Shown piece by piece: positions 51,315 through 59,612 of a stretch of 64,000 bases of DNA. A program made the translations under genes and the position numbers. Numbering within the stretch: the stretch's first letter is position 1; every line of letters begins with the position of its first letter. Under the pieces are notes generated by a model that did not search any database, was not told the DNA's origin, and saw nothing but the letters and a program-made list of their open reading frames with translations. This DNA comes from Eikenella glucosivorans (GTDB lineage: Bacteria; Pseudomonadota; Gammaproteobacteria; Burkholderiales; Neisseriaceae). The stretch spans positions 198,939 through 262,938 of the forward strand of contig NZ_JACSGR010000003.1 of NCBI RefSeq assembly GCF_016025525.2. The letters run 5' to 3'.

Positions 51315-51332
51315 TTTGCGCGGCTGGCGGCT

Positions 51333-51896
51333 TCATACGCGGCGGATGCTGTCTTTGTAGTGGCCGGCGCGTTCGCCGCCGATCAGGCGCGGGCGGCTGG
51401 CCAGGGCGCAAACGTGGGCGGCGCCGAGCTCGCGCTGCTGCGGGCGCAGGGGAATTTGCACGTGTTTGATGTGCATGCCGATGGAGGTGTCGCCGATGTC
51501 GAGGCCGGCGTGGGCGGTGATGAATTCCACTTCCACCGGGTCGCGCATGTATTTGAAGGCGGCCAGTTGGGCGCTGCCGCCGGCGTGCAGCCCGGGCAAT
51601 ACGTTGACGATTTCCAGCCCGCGCGCTTCGGCCAGCTCACGCTCCACGGCCAGGGCGCGGTTGATGTGTTCGCAGCCTTGCACGGCGAGGTAGATTTTGC
51701 GCTCGTTGAGGATGTCGAGCAGGGTTTTGACGATGATTTCGCCCACTTCTTGGTTGGAATTTTTGCCGATGCGCCCGCCGATGACTTCGCTGGTGGACAG
51801 ACCGAGCACGAATATCTGCCCTTCGCCGATGGCGGATTGGTGCAGGATGTCGAGGGCGAGGGTGCGGGTTTGGGCGGCCAGTTGGGTGAGATCCAT
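51333..51896 (-). CDS. DUF436 (TIGR01440) family protein
   Basis: 187 residues from MDLTQLAAQTRTLALDI. VLGLSTSEVIGGRIGKNSN, LAVQGCEHINRALAVE, LPGLHAGGSAQLAAFKYM and DTSIGMHIKHVQIPLRP are the family signatures. Fold is thioredoxin-reductase unlike; function unknown, found in Firmicutes and some proteobacteria. The longer frame upstream translates a DUS (FSGSL) and is not used. Confidence 0.88.
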   Translation of the reverse strand: MDLTQLAAQTRTLALDILHQSAIGEGQIFVLGLSTSEVIGGRIGKNSNQEVGEIIVKTLLDILNERKIYLAVQGCEHINRALAVERELAEARGLEIVNVLPGLHAGGSAQLAAFKYMRDPVEVEFITAHAGLDIGDTSIGMHIKHVQIPLRPQQRELGAAHVCALASRPRLIGGERAGHYKDSIRRV

Positions 51897-51973
51897 GATC
51901 TGTCTCCTTAAGGGTTTGCGGTGGATACAGGCTGATTTTACCAGCCCGGCGGCAGCAGGGTGTTGATGAAGAT

Positions 51974-52018
51974 AAAGGCTACCTGAAAACGTGCAGAGCA
52001 AGTTTCAGGTAGCCTTTA
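51974..52018. repeat. DUS pair with short repeat core
   Basis: Forward DUS, ACGTGCAGAGCAAG, inverted DUS: a minimal version of the 30-bp unit core trapped between two DUS. Confidence 0.7.
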
Positions 52019-52046
52019 GTTTCAGGTGGCTTTGTGCGGGAAACGG

Positions 52047-53015
52047 CTAGAGCTGCTCTTTTTTCACGGCGGCGAGGGCGCGGGCGAGGTTGTGCGCCAG
52101 CACGTCGTCCACCAGCTTGGGCACTTCGTCGAGAAAGGCTTGCTGCAGGTTTTGGATCATCAGCGCGGTTTGCTTTTGCAGCGCGGTTTTCACCATGCCG
52201 GATACGGCGTCGGCCAGGTGGGGGCGCAGCTTCTCGGCCAGGGCGGCGAGCAGCTCGGGCTCGCTGAGGCAGAGCAGGGGGCGGCCGGGCCGGGCGGGCG
52301 GGGCATAGGCATTGAGCAAGACGATTTTCTCGGCGGCGGCGGCCAGTGCGGCGGTGCTGCTTTCTATTTCGGCGGTTTCGGGCGCGGCAGCGAGGGTTTC
52401 CTGTGCCTGGGCGATTTCTTCGACGATTTCCTGCTCGGGGGTAACGCGGCTGTCATGCTCGGCCAGCCACACGGTGGCCTGCTCGGCTATGGGCTCGCCG
52501 CGGCCGATGTGCAGGGCGTTTTGGGCGTTGAGCCAGTCTTCTTGAAACAGGATTTGCGGATTGTTGAGCTCGGCTTCGGAGGCGGCGGTTTGCAGGTTGT
52601 GCTGCTGCTGCCAGTGTTCGAGGTAGGCTTGGTAGGCCTGTTTCTGCTCGGTGAGGTTGAGGCGGCGGCCACGGCTGCTGCTGAGCAGGTGGGCCGGGGC
52701 GGGGCGGGAGGCTGGGGCGGATGCTGCCGTTTGCACGCTTGGCGCGGCTTGCGGGCGCGCTTCGGGAGCGGGTGCGGCGATGTGCGGCACGGGCGCGGCA
52801 GGCTGCACGAACGGGGCGGGCGCTGCGGCAGTATGGCGGTTGGATTGGGCGGCTTCGGCGGCGGGCTGGTGGCTTTGGCGGGCGAGGTGGCGGCGTTTTT
52901 GCTGCAGGCGCTCCAAGCCTTTTTCCCAGTCTTCCGTTTCGGCGGCGGGCGCAGGCTGGGGGGCGGGGGTGTCGTCGGTGAGGGTGAAGACGATGTTGTC
53001 TTGGGGTGAGGTCAT
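52047..53015 (-). CDS. Ala/Pro-rich hypothetical protein
   Basis: 322 residues. N-terminus MTSPQDNIVFTLTDDTPAPQ, then a charged helix (EDWEKGLERLQQKRRHLARQS), a long Ala/Pro linker (about 50-115), and a C-terminal helical part ending LARALAAVKKEQL. No signal or membrane segment. Codon use is native. Role unknown. Confidence 0.65.
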   Translation of the reverse strand: MTSPQDNIVFTLTDDTPAPQPAPAAETEDWEKGLERLQQKRRHLARQSHQPAAEAAQSNRHTAAAPAPFVQPAAPVPHIAAPAPEARPQAAPSVQTAASAPASRPAPAHLLSSSRGRRLNLTEQKQAYQAYLEHWQQQHNLQTAASEAELNNPQILFQEDWLNAQNALHIGRGEPIAEQATVWLAEHDSRVTPEQEIVEEIAQAQETLAAAPETAEIESSTAALAAAAEKIVLLNAYAPPARPGRPLLCLSEPELLAALAEKLRPHLADAVSGMVKTALQKQTALMIQNLQQAFLDEVPKLVDDVLAHNLARALAAVKKEQL

Positions 53016-53046
53016 GGCGGTTTCTCGGGGAATGGTGGGGCTTTTG

Positions 53047-53088
53047 TTTTTCAGGTAGCCTCAAATTGGCGGATAGGCTACCTGAAAA
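53047..53088. repeat. DUS pair
   Basis: Inverted then forward DUS about 15 bases apart, in the divergent spacer between the Ala/Pro-rich gene and the next operon. Confidence 0.6.
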
Positions 53089-53136
53089 GCTAACAGCCGA
53101 TATTATTTCATAAATTAGGAAACTGTGGGTTATACG

Positions 53137-53166
53137 CTGTCCAATCGGGAGGCTTGGGCTTATAAT
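53137..53166 (+). promoter_or_regulatory. Predicted promoter of the small gene-ygfZ pair
   Basis: -10 TATAAT at 53161-53166 and a CTGTCC -35-like hexamer at 53137-53142 (18-base spacer). Confidence 0.5.
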
Positions 53167-53214
53167 CCGCCGCACGGCCGGGTGGAATGCGCCGCCCATG
53201 AAAAGGAAAAGATA

Positions 53215-53466
53215 ATGGAAGAAATCGAACAAAGAATCAGCTATTTGGAAGAAAGCTGCGAAGCCTTGCGCGTGCAAAACCTGGTGTTGGGCAGCGCGCT
53301 CAAAAGCCTGCTGGGCAGCCTGCCCGCCGATTTGGCGCAAGACACGCTGGAGGCCATCCGCGCCGGTTTCGACAGCGAGCTGAACCGGCTGGAATATGAA
53401 GACAGCGTGCAGAGCGAGCTGTTCCACGATGCCACCTATGCCTTTTTCGGCGAGAAAAATTATTAA
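53215..53466 (+). CDS. Small coiled-coil protein upstream of ygfZ
   Basis: 83 residues, MEEIEQRISYLEESCEALRVQNLVLG..., a short N-terminal coiled coil reminiscent of SlyX but not clearly of that family, then an acidic tail (EYEDSVQSELFHD). Start follows AAAAGGAAAAG. It ends 21 bases before ygfZ, likely co-transcribed. Function unknown. Confidence 0.7.
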   Translation: MEEIEQRISYLEESCEALRVQNLVLGSALKSLLGSLPADLAQDTLEAIRAGFDSELNRLEYEDSVQSELFHDATYAFFGEKNY

Positions 53467-53487
53467 ACCCATCAAAAGAGTGAAACC

Positions 53488-54363
53488 ATGAATGCCCCGT
53501 TCCGTTTGCCCTTTTTCGGCGTGGTGGAAGTAAGCGGCCAGGATGCCGCCGATTTCCTGCACAACCAGCTTTCCAACCACATTTTGGATTTGCAGCCCGG
53601 CGAGGCCTGTTTCGCCACCTACAATTCGCCGCGCGGGCGCGTGCTGGCCAATATGCTGGTGGTGCGCCGCGCCGAGGGGTTTTTGCTGCTGATGGTAGCG
53701 GATTTGCTGGAAAACACGGTGAAGCGGCTGCGTATGTTTGTGTTGCGCAGCAAAACCGTGTTCCACACCGACAGCGCCTGGCAGGCATACGGCCGCAGCG
53801 GCGCAGAAGCGGCAGGGATCGACCCCGCCGCGTTGAAGTTTGCCGCACCCGAAAGCGCCGACGGGCTGATCGGCATCACGCTGGCAGGTGGCAACCAAAT
53901 TGTGCTCAGCCCGGCGCCGCTGCCCGATGCCGAGCAGCCTACCGCCGCCGAAGCCTGGCTGGCCGCCGAAGCCTGGCTGGCCGCCGAAATTTTGCAGGGC
54001 AGGCCGTGGATTGCGCAGGCCACTGCCGAGAGCTGCGTGGCACAAATGCTGAACCAGCACCGGCTCGGCGCGGTGCACTTCAAAAAAGGCTGCTACCCGG
54101 GGCAGGAAATCATCGCCCGCGCCCAATACCGCGGCCAGGTGCGGCGCGGCCTGGCGCTGAGCCGCAGCGTGCAGGCGGTGCTGCCGGGCAGCAAGGTGGA
54201 AGTGGACGGCGAGGAAGCAGGCATCGTGATCAACAATGCGGCGCACGAGGGGGCGTTTGTGCAACTCTTGGTGATCAAACACGCGGCAGCAGGAAAGGCT
54301 TTGCAGGCAGATGGGCAGCCGCTGGAAACGCTGCGGCTGTGGTTTGAGGCGGAGGGTGATTGA
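53488..54363 (+). CDS. ygfZ: Folate-binding protein YgfZ/GcvT-like
   Basis: 291 residues. The signature KGCYPGQEIIARAQYRG (Cys about residue 202) is intact; the N-terminal folate domain resembles GcvT. YgfZ uses tetrahydrofolate to support repair or assembly of certain Fe-S enzymes. Between the domains an 18-bp tandem duplication (53947-53964, 53965-53982) doubles the residues AEAWLA. A DUS palindrome terminates it. Confidence 0.92.
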   Translation: MNAPFRLPFFGVVEVSGQDAADFLHNQLSNHILDLQPGEACFATYNSPRGRVLANMLVVRRAEGFLLLMVADLLENTVKRLRMFVLRSKTVFHTDSAWQAYGRSGAEAAGIDPAALKFAAPESADGLIGITLAGGNQIVLSPAPLPDAEQPTAAEAWLAAEAWLAAEILQGRPWIAQATAESCVAQMLNQHRLGAVHFKKGCYPGQEIIARAQYRGQVRRGLALSRSVQAVLPGSKVEVDGEEAGIVINNAAHEGAFVQLLVIKHAAAGKALQADGQPLETLRLWFEAEGD

Positions 54364-54381
54364 GCTGTTTGCAGGATAAGG

Positions 54382-54415
54382 AACAGGCTACCTGAAAATT
54401 TTCAGGTAGCCTGTT
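54382..54415. terminator. DUS palindrome terminator
   Basis: AACAGGCTACCTGAAAAT head to head with its complement, between convergent ygfZ and the surface lipoprotein gene. Confidence 0.8.
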
Positions 54416-54442
54416 TGACAAAATTAAATCAGCAAATCAGGG

Positions 54443-55201
54443 TTACTCAACAATTTTTATCGCACCAAATGCACCGGTGTAATCGCCCAATTTTTGGTAG
54501 ATGCCGCCCAATTCTTCGGCGCTGCCGCCGTAGAAATGACCGTCGAACGCTGCGCCGGAGCTGGCATTGCCACTGAAGTGATTGCCGTTAATGGACCCAT
54601 TATCCAATACAACGGGTGCTTTCCCAGCGGGGTTGATGGTGCCGCTGATGGTTTTAGCACCAAAATCCACGCGGAAATTGGCTGGACCCGATACCACTCT
54701 GCCAGCGGGGTTGGTTTGATCGGCATGGGCGGCATGGCCCTCATAGCTAAACGTACCGCTGGTGGGCATTTCGCGGTCTAATGTGCGGATACCTTGCGAG
54801 AACATATAGCCGTTGGTGGTGTTGCTGTCGTGCACATAGCCGAAGCTGCTATAGGACAGCGTATTGCGAGCCACGCGTTCGCTGTTTTCATCACGGATTG
54901 TGGTTATTTCACCGGCTTGGATGCCGGGAGGGATCACGGCGATTTCTTTTCCTTCTACGGTGAGGGTGTTGAAATTGCGGTCGGTGAAGCGAAGTGCACT
55001 TTCGCCTATTTTTCGGTAGCTAGTGGGATTAATGATGATTGCAGTCCCGGCGCGCTCGTTAGTTTGTATTGCGGGAGGAGTGTTGCCGCCGGGAGTGGGG
55101 GTGGGGGTGAGCTGAATATTGCCGGCAGAACCGCCGCCGCTGCCGCAGGCTGCGAGGCCGAGTGTGGTGATGGCGATGGCCAGTAGGGTTTGGGGTTTCA
55201 T
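54443..55201 (-). CDS. TbpB-like surface lipoprotein (Slam-type client)
   Basis: 252 residues. Lipoprotein signal MKPQTLLAIAITTLGLAAC (lipobox LAAC) then GSGGGS, a Thr/Pro linker and a C-terminal beta-barrel with the TbpB/fHbp-like signature FDGHFYGGSAEELGGIYQ..GAFGAIK. Such lipoproteins are moved to the cell surface by Slam proteins in Neisseriaceae and bind host ligands. The ligand is unknown; no slam gene is adjacent. Codon and GC use are somewhat lower than its neighbours. Confidence 0.82.
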   Translation of the reverse strand: MKPQTLLAIAITTLGLAACGSGGGSAGNIQLTPTPTPGGNTPPAIQTNERAGTAIIINPTSYRKIGESALRFTDRNFNTLTVEGKEIAVIPPGIQAGEITTIRDENSERVARNTLSYSSFGYVHDSNTTNGYMFSQGIRTLDREMPTSGTFSYEGHAAHADQTNPAGRVVSGPANFRVDFGAKTISGTINPAGKAPVVLDNGSINGNHFSGNASSGAAFDGHFYGGSAEELGGIYQKLGDYTGAFGAIKIVE

Positions 55202-55266
55202 CTTTAAATGCTCCTTTTTATAGAGTTATGTCGGCTTCAGCCGAGCTGTTAAGCAGCATAATTTTA

Positions 55267-56193
55267 TCATAAACCAGAGGTTTGCCAAGCTTGGGCGGCC
55301 TGCGTGCTCATCAGGCGGACGGCTTTCAGGTAGCCTGCTTGGGCGCCGGCGAGGCCGATGAATTCGCCGCTTTCGCTGTAGATGCGCAAGGGGGTGTGTT
55401 CGGGCAGGCCGGCGGGGGCGGCGGGGGTTTGGCCGAAGCGCAGGGCTTGGATGGCGGCATGGGGCAGGGTGTGGGCGGGAAGGTGTTGCACCAAGGCATC
55501 GCAGGGGAGGAGGAGGGCATCGCGTTCTTCTTCGCTGAGTGCTTGGAGTTCGGTGAGGCTGTGGCTCTGTTCGATACTGAAGCCGGCGGTGGCGGTGCGG
55601 CGCAGGGCGGTGAGGTGGGCGAGGGTGCGGGCGCTTTGGGCGATGTCTTCGGCAAGGGTGCGGATGTAGGTGCCTTTGCTGCATTGCACGCTGATTTGGG
55701 CTTCGGGGTAGTGGAAGCAGAGGATTTGGATGGCGTGGATGCGGATGCTGCGGGGCTCGCGGGGGATGCTGATGCCTTGGCGGGCGTATTGGTAGAGGGG
55801 TTTGCCTTGGTGTTTGAGGGCGGAATACATGGGGGGGAGCTGCTGCTGTTCGCCGAGGTGCTGGCTGCAGGCTGCCTGAAAATCGTTTGGGCTGACGGGG
55901 GTATTGCAGCTGGCGGTGGTGCTGCCTTCGGCATCGCCGGTGTCGGTGGCTTGGCCGAGGCGGAGGGTGGCGAGGTAGGCTTTGTCGGCGTCGAGCAGGT
56001 ATTGGGCGAATTTGGTGGCTTCGCCGAAGCAGATGGGGAGGAGGCCGGTGGCGAGGGGGTCGAGCACGCCGGTGTGGCCGGCTTTTTCGGCACGGTAGAG
56101 GCGGCGGGCTTGCTGGAGGGCGTTGTTGCTGGAGATGCCGGCGGCTTTGTCAAGCAGGAGGACACCGTCGATGTGGCGTTTTTGGGGTTTCAT
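55267..56193 (-). CDS. truB: tRNA pseudouridine(55) synthase
   Basis: 308 residues. Catalytic D45 in GHTGVLDPLATGLLP; KRHIDGVLLLDKAAGISSN and CSKGTYIRTLAEDIA are the other TruB motifs; the C-terminal PUA-like part follows. It makes psi55 in tRNA and acts as a tRNA chaperone. A foreign-dialect DUS (AGGCTGCCTGAA, 55869-55880) lies inside the gene and a native DUS encodes AGYLKAV near the end, so the gene may be a recombinant. Confidence 0.96.
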   Translation of the reverse strand: MKPQKRHIDGVLLLDKAAGISSNNALQQARRLYRAEKAGHTGVLDPLATGLLPICFGEATKFAQYLLDADKAYLATLRLGQATDTGDAEGSTTASCNTPVSPNDFQAACSQHLGEQQQLPPMYSALKHQGKPLYQYARQGISIPREPRSIRIHAIQILCFHYPEAQISVQCSKGTYIRTLAEDIAQSARTLAHLTALRRTATAGFSIEQSHSLTELQALSEEERDALLLPCDALVQHLPAHTLPHAAIQALRFGQTPAAPAGLPEHTPLRIYSESGEFIGLAGAQAGYLKAVRLMSTQAAQAWQTSGL

Positions 56194-56225
56194 GGTGCGG
56201 GGGGGTTGATTATTTGGGGATGATA

Positions 56226-56268
56226 TTTCAGGTAGCCTTTTGCGTGGGGCAGAGGCTACCTGAAAAAT
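56226..56268. repeat. DUS pair between the tlpA-like gene and truB
   Basis: Inverted then forward DUS with a 16-base spacer, just after the TlpA-like stop; probably the terminator of that operon. Confidence 0.65.
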
Positions 56269-56277
56269 ATCGGCAGG

Positions 56278-56775
56278 TTATTCGGCCAGCAGGCTGTCGG
56301 TGAGGCGGTACACTTCGGCGAAGTCGGGCTCGCCGACGAAGGTTTTTATCACTTGCCCTTTGCTGTTCACCAAAAAGGAGGTGGGGGCGGCGATGACTTG
56401 GTAGGCCTGCTGGGTGCGGCCTTGTTCGTCGTAGAGCACGGTGAAGGGCAGGCCGTGTTGCTCGGCGTAGGCTTTGACCACGGGCAGGGGGTCGCTGGGC
56501 ACGGGGATGGAGACGGCGATGATTTGGAAGTTTTTGCCTTGGTAGTCGTGCGCCATGCGGATGAGCTTGGGCATTTCGGTAACGCAGCCGGGGCAGGAGG
56601 GGAACCAGAAGTTGATGAGGGTGACTTTGCCTTGCAGGGCGGATTGGTCTACGGTTTGGCCTTGCAGGCTTTGCAGGGCGAAGGCGGGGGCGGGCTGGTG
56701 TTTGGGGGCGAGCAGGATGTAGCCGGCGGCGGCGAGCACCACGGCGAAGAGGAAGGCGCCGAGCCATTTTTTCAT
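56278..56775 (-). CDS. TlpA-like periplasmic thioredoxin
   Basis: 165 residues. An N-terminal signal anchor (LGAFLFAVVLAAAGYILLA) precedes a thioredoxin fold with the active site CPGC (C61, C64) in INFWFPSCPGCVTEMP and the cis-Pro APTSFLV. TlpA/ResA-type proteins reduce disulfides in the periplasm, for example during cytochrome c maturation. It overlaps the thioesterase gene by four bases. Confidence 0.9.
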   Translation of the reverse strand: MKKWLGAFLFAVVLAAAGYILLAPKHQPAPAFALQSLQGQTVDQSALQGKVTLINFWFPSCPGCVTEMPKLIRMAHDYQGKNFQIIAVSIPVPSDPLPVVKAYAEQHGLPFTVLYDEQGRTQQAYQVIAAPTSFLVNSKGQVIKTFVGEPDFAEVYRLTDSLLAE

Positions 56776-57182
56776 GATGCGTTTCCTTCAGCGGGGATTT
56801 GGGCGGCGATGGTTTGGCGCAAGTCTTCGGGGAAGCGGGCGGCGCGACCGGATGATTGGTCGATGAGCATGAAGGTGATGTCGGCCTCCACCAATATGCG
56901 CGGGCTGCCGGCTTGGCGGATGAGGGCTTCCCGGCGGCCGATGCCGGAAAAGGCGGTTTCGATTTCGAGCTTATCGCCCAGGAGGGCGGCGCGACGGTAG
57001 CGGATGTCGATGTGGACGATGGCCATGCCGTAGCGGCCGCTGCGGAAGAAGGGGGCGAGGCCGTTGTGGTCGAAATAGTCCCAGCGGGCTTCTTCGAGGA
57101 ATTCGAGGTAACGGGCGTTGTTCACATGGCGGTATACGTCGAGGTGATAGCCGCGGACGGTAAGGCAGGTGCGGTGTGGCAT
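56772..57182 (-). CDS. Acyl-CoA thioesterase (hot-dog fold)
   Basis: 136 residues from MPHRTCLTVRGYHLD. The 4HBT-type motif D15..RHVNNARYLEFLEEARWDYF is clear, with IDIRYRRAALLGDKLEIET following, as in YbgC/FadM-like thioesterases. It hydrolyses acyl-CoA; chain preference unknown. It is the middle gene of a tight run of three on the minus strand. Confidence 0.9.
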   Translation of the reverse strand: MPHRTCLTVRGYHLDVYRHVNNARYLEFLEEARWDYFDHNGLAPFFRSGRYGMAIVHIDIRYRRAALLGDKLEIETAFSGIGRREALIRQAGSPRILVEADITFMLIDQSSGRAARFPEDLRQTIAAQIPAEGNAS

Positions 57183-57195
57183 GGCGGTTGGGGAG

Positions 57196-57555
57196 TTAAT
57201 CCGCGATAGGGGCATAGGGCTCGCGTTCCACTTCGCGGGCGGATAGGTCGCCCACGATGGGGGAGAATTGGATGTGGAACCATTCGGCGAAGATGTCGGG
57301 GTGCAGGTCGGGCCACTGGCTTTCGTCTTCGCACCAGTCGGCCAGTTCGGCAGCAAAGATGGCTTCGATTTGCGGCTTGATTTCGGCCCACACTTCTTCG
57401 AGGTCGTCGCAGGGGTTGATGAGGTAGGCGTTGGCGTGATCCTGCATTTCCTGCAGGGTGAGGCCGGAGAGGTCAGTATCGGGCAGGCTGTCGAGCCAGT
57501 TCCAAAAGGGTTGCAGCGGCACGAGGCGGAACAGGCTGCGGTTGACTTCGTACAT
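57196..57555 (-). CDS. Conserved hypothetical protein
   Basis: 119 residues, MYEVNRSLFRLVPLQPFWNWLDSLPDTDLSG..., acidic and Trp-rich (WCEDESQWPDLHPDIFAEWFHIQF). It lacks a signal or catalytic motif but has native codon use and a tight link to the thioesterase gene (13-base gap). I recall such proteins in other Neisseriaceae without a function. Confidence 0.75.
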   Translation of the reverse strand: MYEVNRSLFRLVPLQPFWNWLDSLPDTDLSGLTLQEMQDHANAYLINPCDDLEEVWAEIKPQIEAIFAAELADWCEDESQWPDLHPDIFAEWFHIQFSPIVGDLSAREVEREPYAPIAD

Positions 57556-57581
57556 GTTTTGCTCCTTTGATGGTGTTGAGA

Positions 57582-57620
57582 TTTTTAGCTTCGCAGAAAC
57601 TCAGCGTTTTCAGGTAGCCT
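57582..57620 (-). repeat. DUS-linked repeat, short copy without hairpin
   Basis: TTTTTAGCTTCGCAGAAACT followed by CAGCGTTTTCAGGTAGCCT: the conserved arm joined directly to the inverted DUS. A forward DUS at 57631-57643 completes a pair. Confidence 0.88.
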
Positions 57621-57771
57621 TTGAATGGGATAGGCTACCTGAAAAATCTCATGAGCCGTTCGCGGTTGCTGCCGGATTTTGTTGCGATGCTGAACAGGTA
57701 TTTTCAGGTAGTCTTGGTTGGCTTGGGGCTACCTGAAAAAATTTGCCAGACCGCCAAGCGGCAGGATGGGT

Positions 57772-58686
57772 TTATTGGCTCACGTTTTCCACGTGGATGG
57801 TGTTGGGTGCGAGGTTGCGGATGCTGCCCATGTCGTCGGCAGCTGGGGTGGGCTGGGGAGCTGCCGCTTCTGCGGGAGCAGGGCTGGTGGCGGCGGGCGC
57901 GGGGATGCCTACGGTTTGGGCGGCATCGCCTGTTTCCGCTGCGGGCGCGGCGGAATTGTTCCCGCCCTCGCCGCCTTCTTCAAAACTGGGCACGTAGTCG
58001 TCTTGGCTGCCGGGCAGGGTGGTGCCGGTTTGTTTGGCACGGGCGGCCATGTATACGTCGCGGATGTAGGCGTAGCGGTCGAGCGAGGCTTGATCGACGC
58101 TATCGGTGAGGTCGAGCAGCCCGGCGCGGGTGTCGAGCGTTTCCACGGTGGTGGCTGCCCAATAGCCGCTGCCGTTACCGAAGGCCAGCCGGTTGGGCGA
58201 GTAGATGCCGGTTACGGTGCGTCCGATGGAATCGCGCACGGTGCTGGGGCCGAGCAGGGGGTAGACGAAATAGTTGCTGTTTTTCCAGCCCCAGCTGGCG
58301 AAGGTGTCGCCGAGGGTGTTTTTGTTGTCGGGCATTTGTGCGGCACCGGCAATGTCGATCAGGCCGCCGAAGCCGAAGGTGGTGTTGATGCCGACGCGCA
58401 CGAGGTCGGTGCCGGCTTTGGCAATATCGAGCCGCAAGAGGTTGCTGCCGATGCTCACAACATCGCGCAGGTTATTGAAAAAATTGCCGATGCCGCTGCG
58501 AACGGGCTTGGGCGTAACGGCGCGGTAGCCGCGGGCGGCGGGCACGAGGACGTGGCGGTCGATGCGGTCGTTCACGCCGAACATGAAGCGGTTGTAGCCT
58601 TCATAGGGGTCGTAGGCGACGCCTTCGGCCATGGCGTGGCCGGACAGGCTGAGGCTGAGCAGGGTGAGGGTGAGCAGTTTTTTCAT
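57772..58686 (-). CDS. mlaA: Phospholipid-transport outer-membrane protein MlaA, no lipobox
   Basis: 304 residues from MKKLLTLTLLSLSLSGHAMA. The MlaA core is clear (DPYEGYNRFMFGVNDRID; NFFNNLRDV; FGFGGLIDIAG; YFVYPLLGPSTVRDS). It extracts misplaced phospholipid from the outer leaflet. Unlike E. coli MlaA it shows no lipobox Cys; the signal looks like Sec signal peptidase I. A long Ala/Pro/Glu tail (about 230-304) is extra. Its start overlaps the mlaB stop. Confidence 0.93.
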   Translation of the reverse strand: MKKLLTLTLLSLSLSGHAMAEGVAYDPYEGYNRFMFGVNDRIDRHVLVPAARGYRAVTPKPVRSGIGNFFNNLRDVVSIGSNLLRLDIAKAGTDLVRVGINTTFGFGGLIDIAGAAQMPDNKNTLGDTFASWGWKNSNYFVYPLLGPSTVRDSIGRTVTGIYSPNRLAFGNGSGYWAATTVETLDTRAGLLDLTDSVDQASLDRYAYIRDVYMAARAKQTGTTLPGSQDDYVPSFEEGGEGGNNSAAPAAETGDAAQTVGIPAPAATSPAPAEAAAPQPTPAADDMGSIRNLAPNTIHVENVSQ

Positions 58687-58973
58687 GAGGAAATCCAATC
58701 GCCTACTTCATACAGTTCGGCCAGCGCGGCCACACCGGCGGGAATGCCGGCAAACGACCAGGCGGCTTCGGGATGGCTGCGTTTGGCGGCGGCCAAAAGC
58801 GAGATGCACACGGAATCGGCTTGGGTGATGCCGGAGAAATCCACCGTGGGGCGGGCGCTGTTTTTCAGGTAGCCTAATTGCTGGCAGTAGGCGCGAAACA
58901 GCGGAGCCGTTACCGTGGATACGGTCACTTCTCCGCTCACGTAAACCGTGCCGTCGCGGCATTCGCTGTGCAT
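58683..58973 (-). CDS. mlaB: STAS-domain protein MlaB
   Basis: 96 residues. STAS fold with VDFSGITQADSVCISLLAAAKR; the DS at the phosphorylation-site region fits MlaB. It binds and activates the MlaF ATPase. Residues GYLKN come from an in-frame inverted DUS. Overlaps mlaA downstream and starts 4 bases after mlaC. Confidence 0.9.
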   Translation of the reverse strand: MHSECRDGTVYVSGEVTVSTVTAPLFRAYCQQLGYLKNSARPTVDFSGITQADSVCISLLAAAKRSHPEAAWSFAGIPAGVAALAELYEVGDWISS

Positions 58974-58977
58974 GGTA

Positions 58978-59568
58978 TCAGTTGCCGTTTTTGCTGCGCA
59001 GTTCCTGAATCAGGCCGTCGATGCCTTTCTGCGCGATGGTATTGTTGAACTGGCTGCGGTACACGGTTACCAAGCTGGCGCCTTCCACGGCCACGTTGTA
59101 GATGCGGTATTTGCCGCCGTTTTGGTACATGGTGTAATCCATGGTGACCGGTTTGCCGCCGCTGGGGGTCACATCGGCGGTAACGATGATGCTGTTGCCG
59201 CGCTGTACGGGGTTGTTGCGGATCACCACGTTGGCGTTGCGGTATTGCAGCATGGTGCCGGAATAGGTGCGGATGAGCAGGGTTTTAAACTGCTCGGTGA
59301 GCGCGGTTTTCTGCGCAGCGGTGGCGTTGCGCCAGTTGGCACCCACGGCCAGTTCGGTCATGCGGGTGAAGTCGAAGTAGGGAATGGCGTAGTTTTCGGC
59401 CTGGCGGCGTACTTGTACGTCGTTATTGCTGCTGGCGCGCTGCAGGATGTTCAGCACTTGGGTGCTGTTTTGTTTGAGCTGGTCCACTGCCTGCTGCGGT
59501 GTGGCGAAAGCCAGGCCGATGCTCATGATGCCGATGCTTAAGGCGGCAGTGAGGGCGGATTTTTTCAT
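58978..59568 (-). CDS. mlaC: Periplasmic phospholipid carrier MlaC
   Basis: 196 residues with a signal peptide (MKKSALTAALSIGIMSIGLAFA). Segments YFDFTRMTELAVGANWR, TYSGTMLQY and KYRIYNVAVEGASLVTVYRSQF are the MlaC signatures. It ferries phospholipid between MlaA and MlaFEDB. In the mlaFEDCBA operon. Confidence 0.95.
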   Translation of the reverse strand: MKKSALTAALSIGIMSIGLAFATPQQAVDQLKQNSTQVLNILQRASSNNDVQVRRQAENYAIPYFDFTRMTELAVGANWRNATAAQKTALTEQFKTLLIRTYSGTMLQYRNANVVIRNNPVQRGNSIIVTADVTPSGGKPVTMDYTMYQNGGKYRIYNVAVEGASLVTVYRSQFNNTIAQKGIDGLIQELRSKNGN

Positions 59569-59612
59569 GGATGCTGTCCTTTCAATGTGAAAAATGAAAT
59601 ATTACGGTGTAC

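Noticed and set aside
52453..54282. 609-codon minus-strand frame across two genes
   Set aside because: Overlaps ygfZ and the Ala/Pro-rich gene in shadow frames and runs through two DUS; product has no family pattern.
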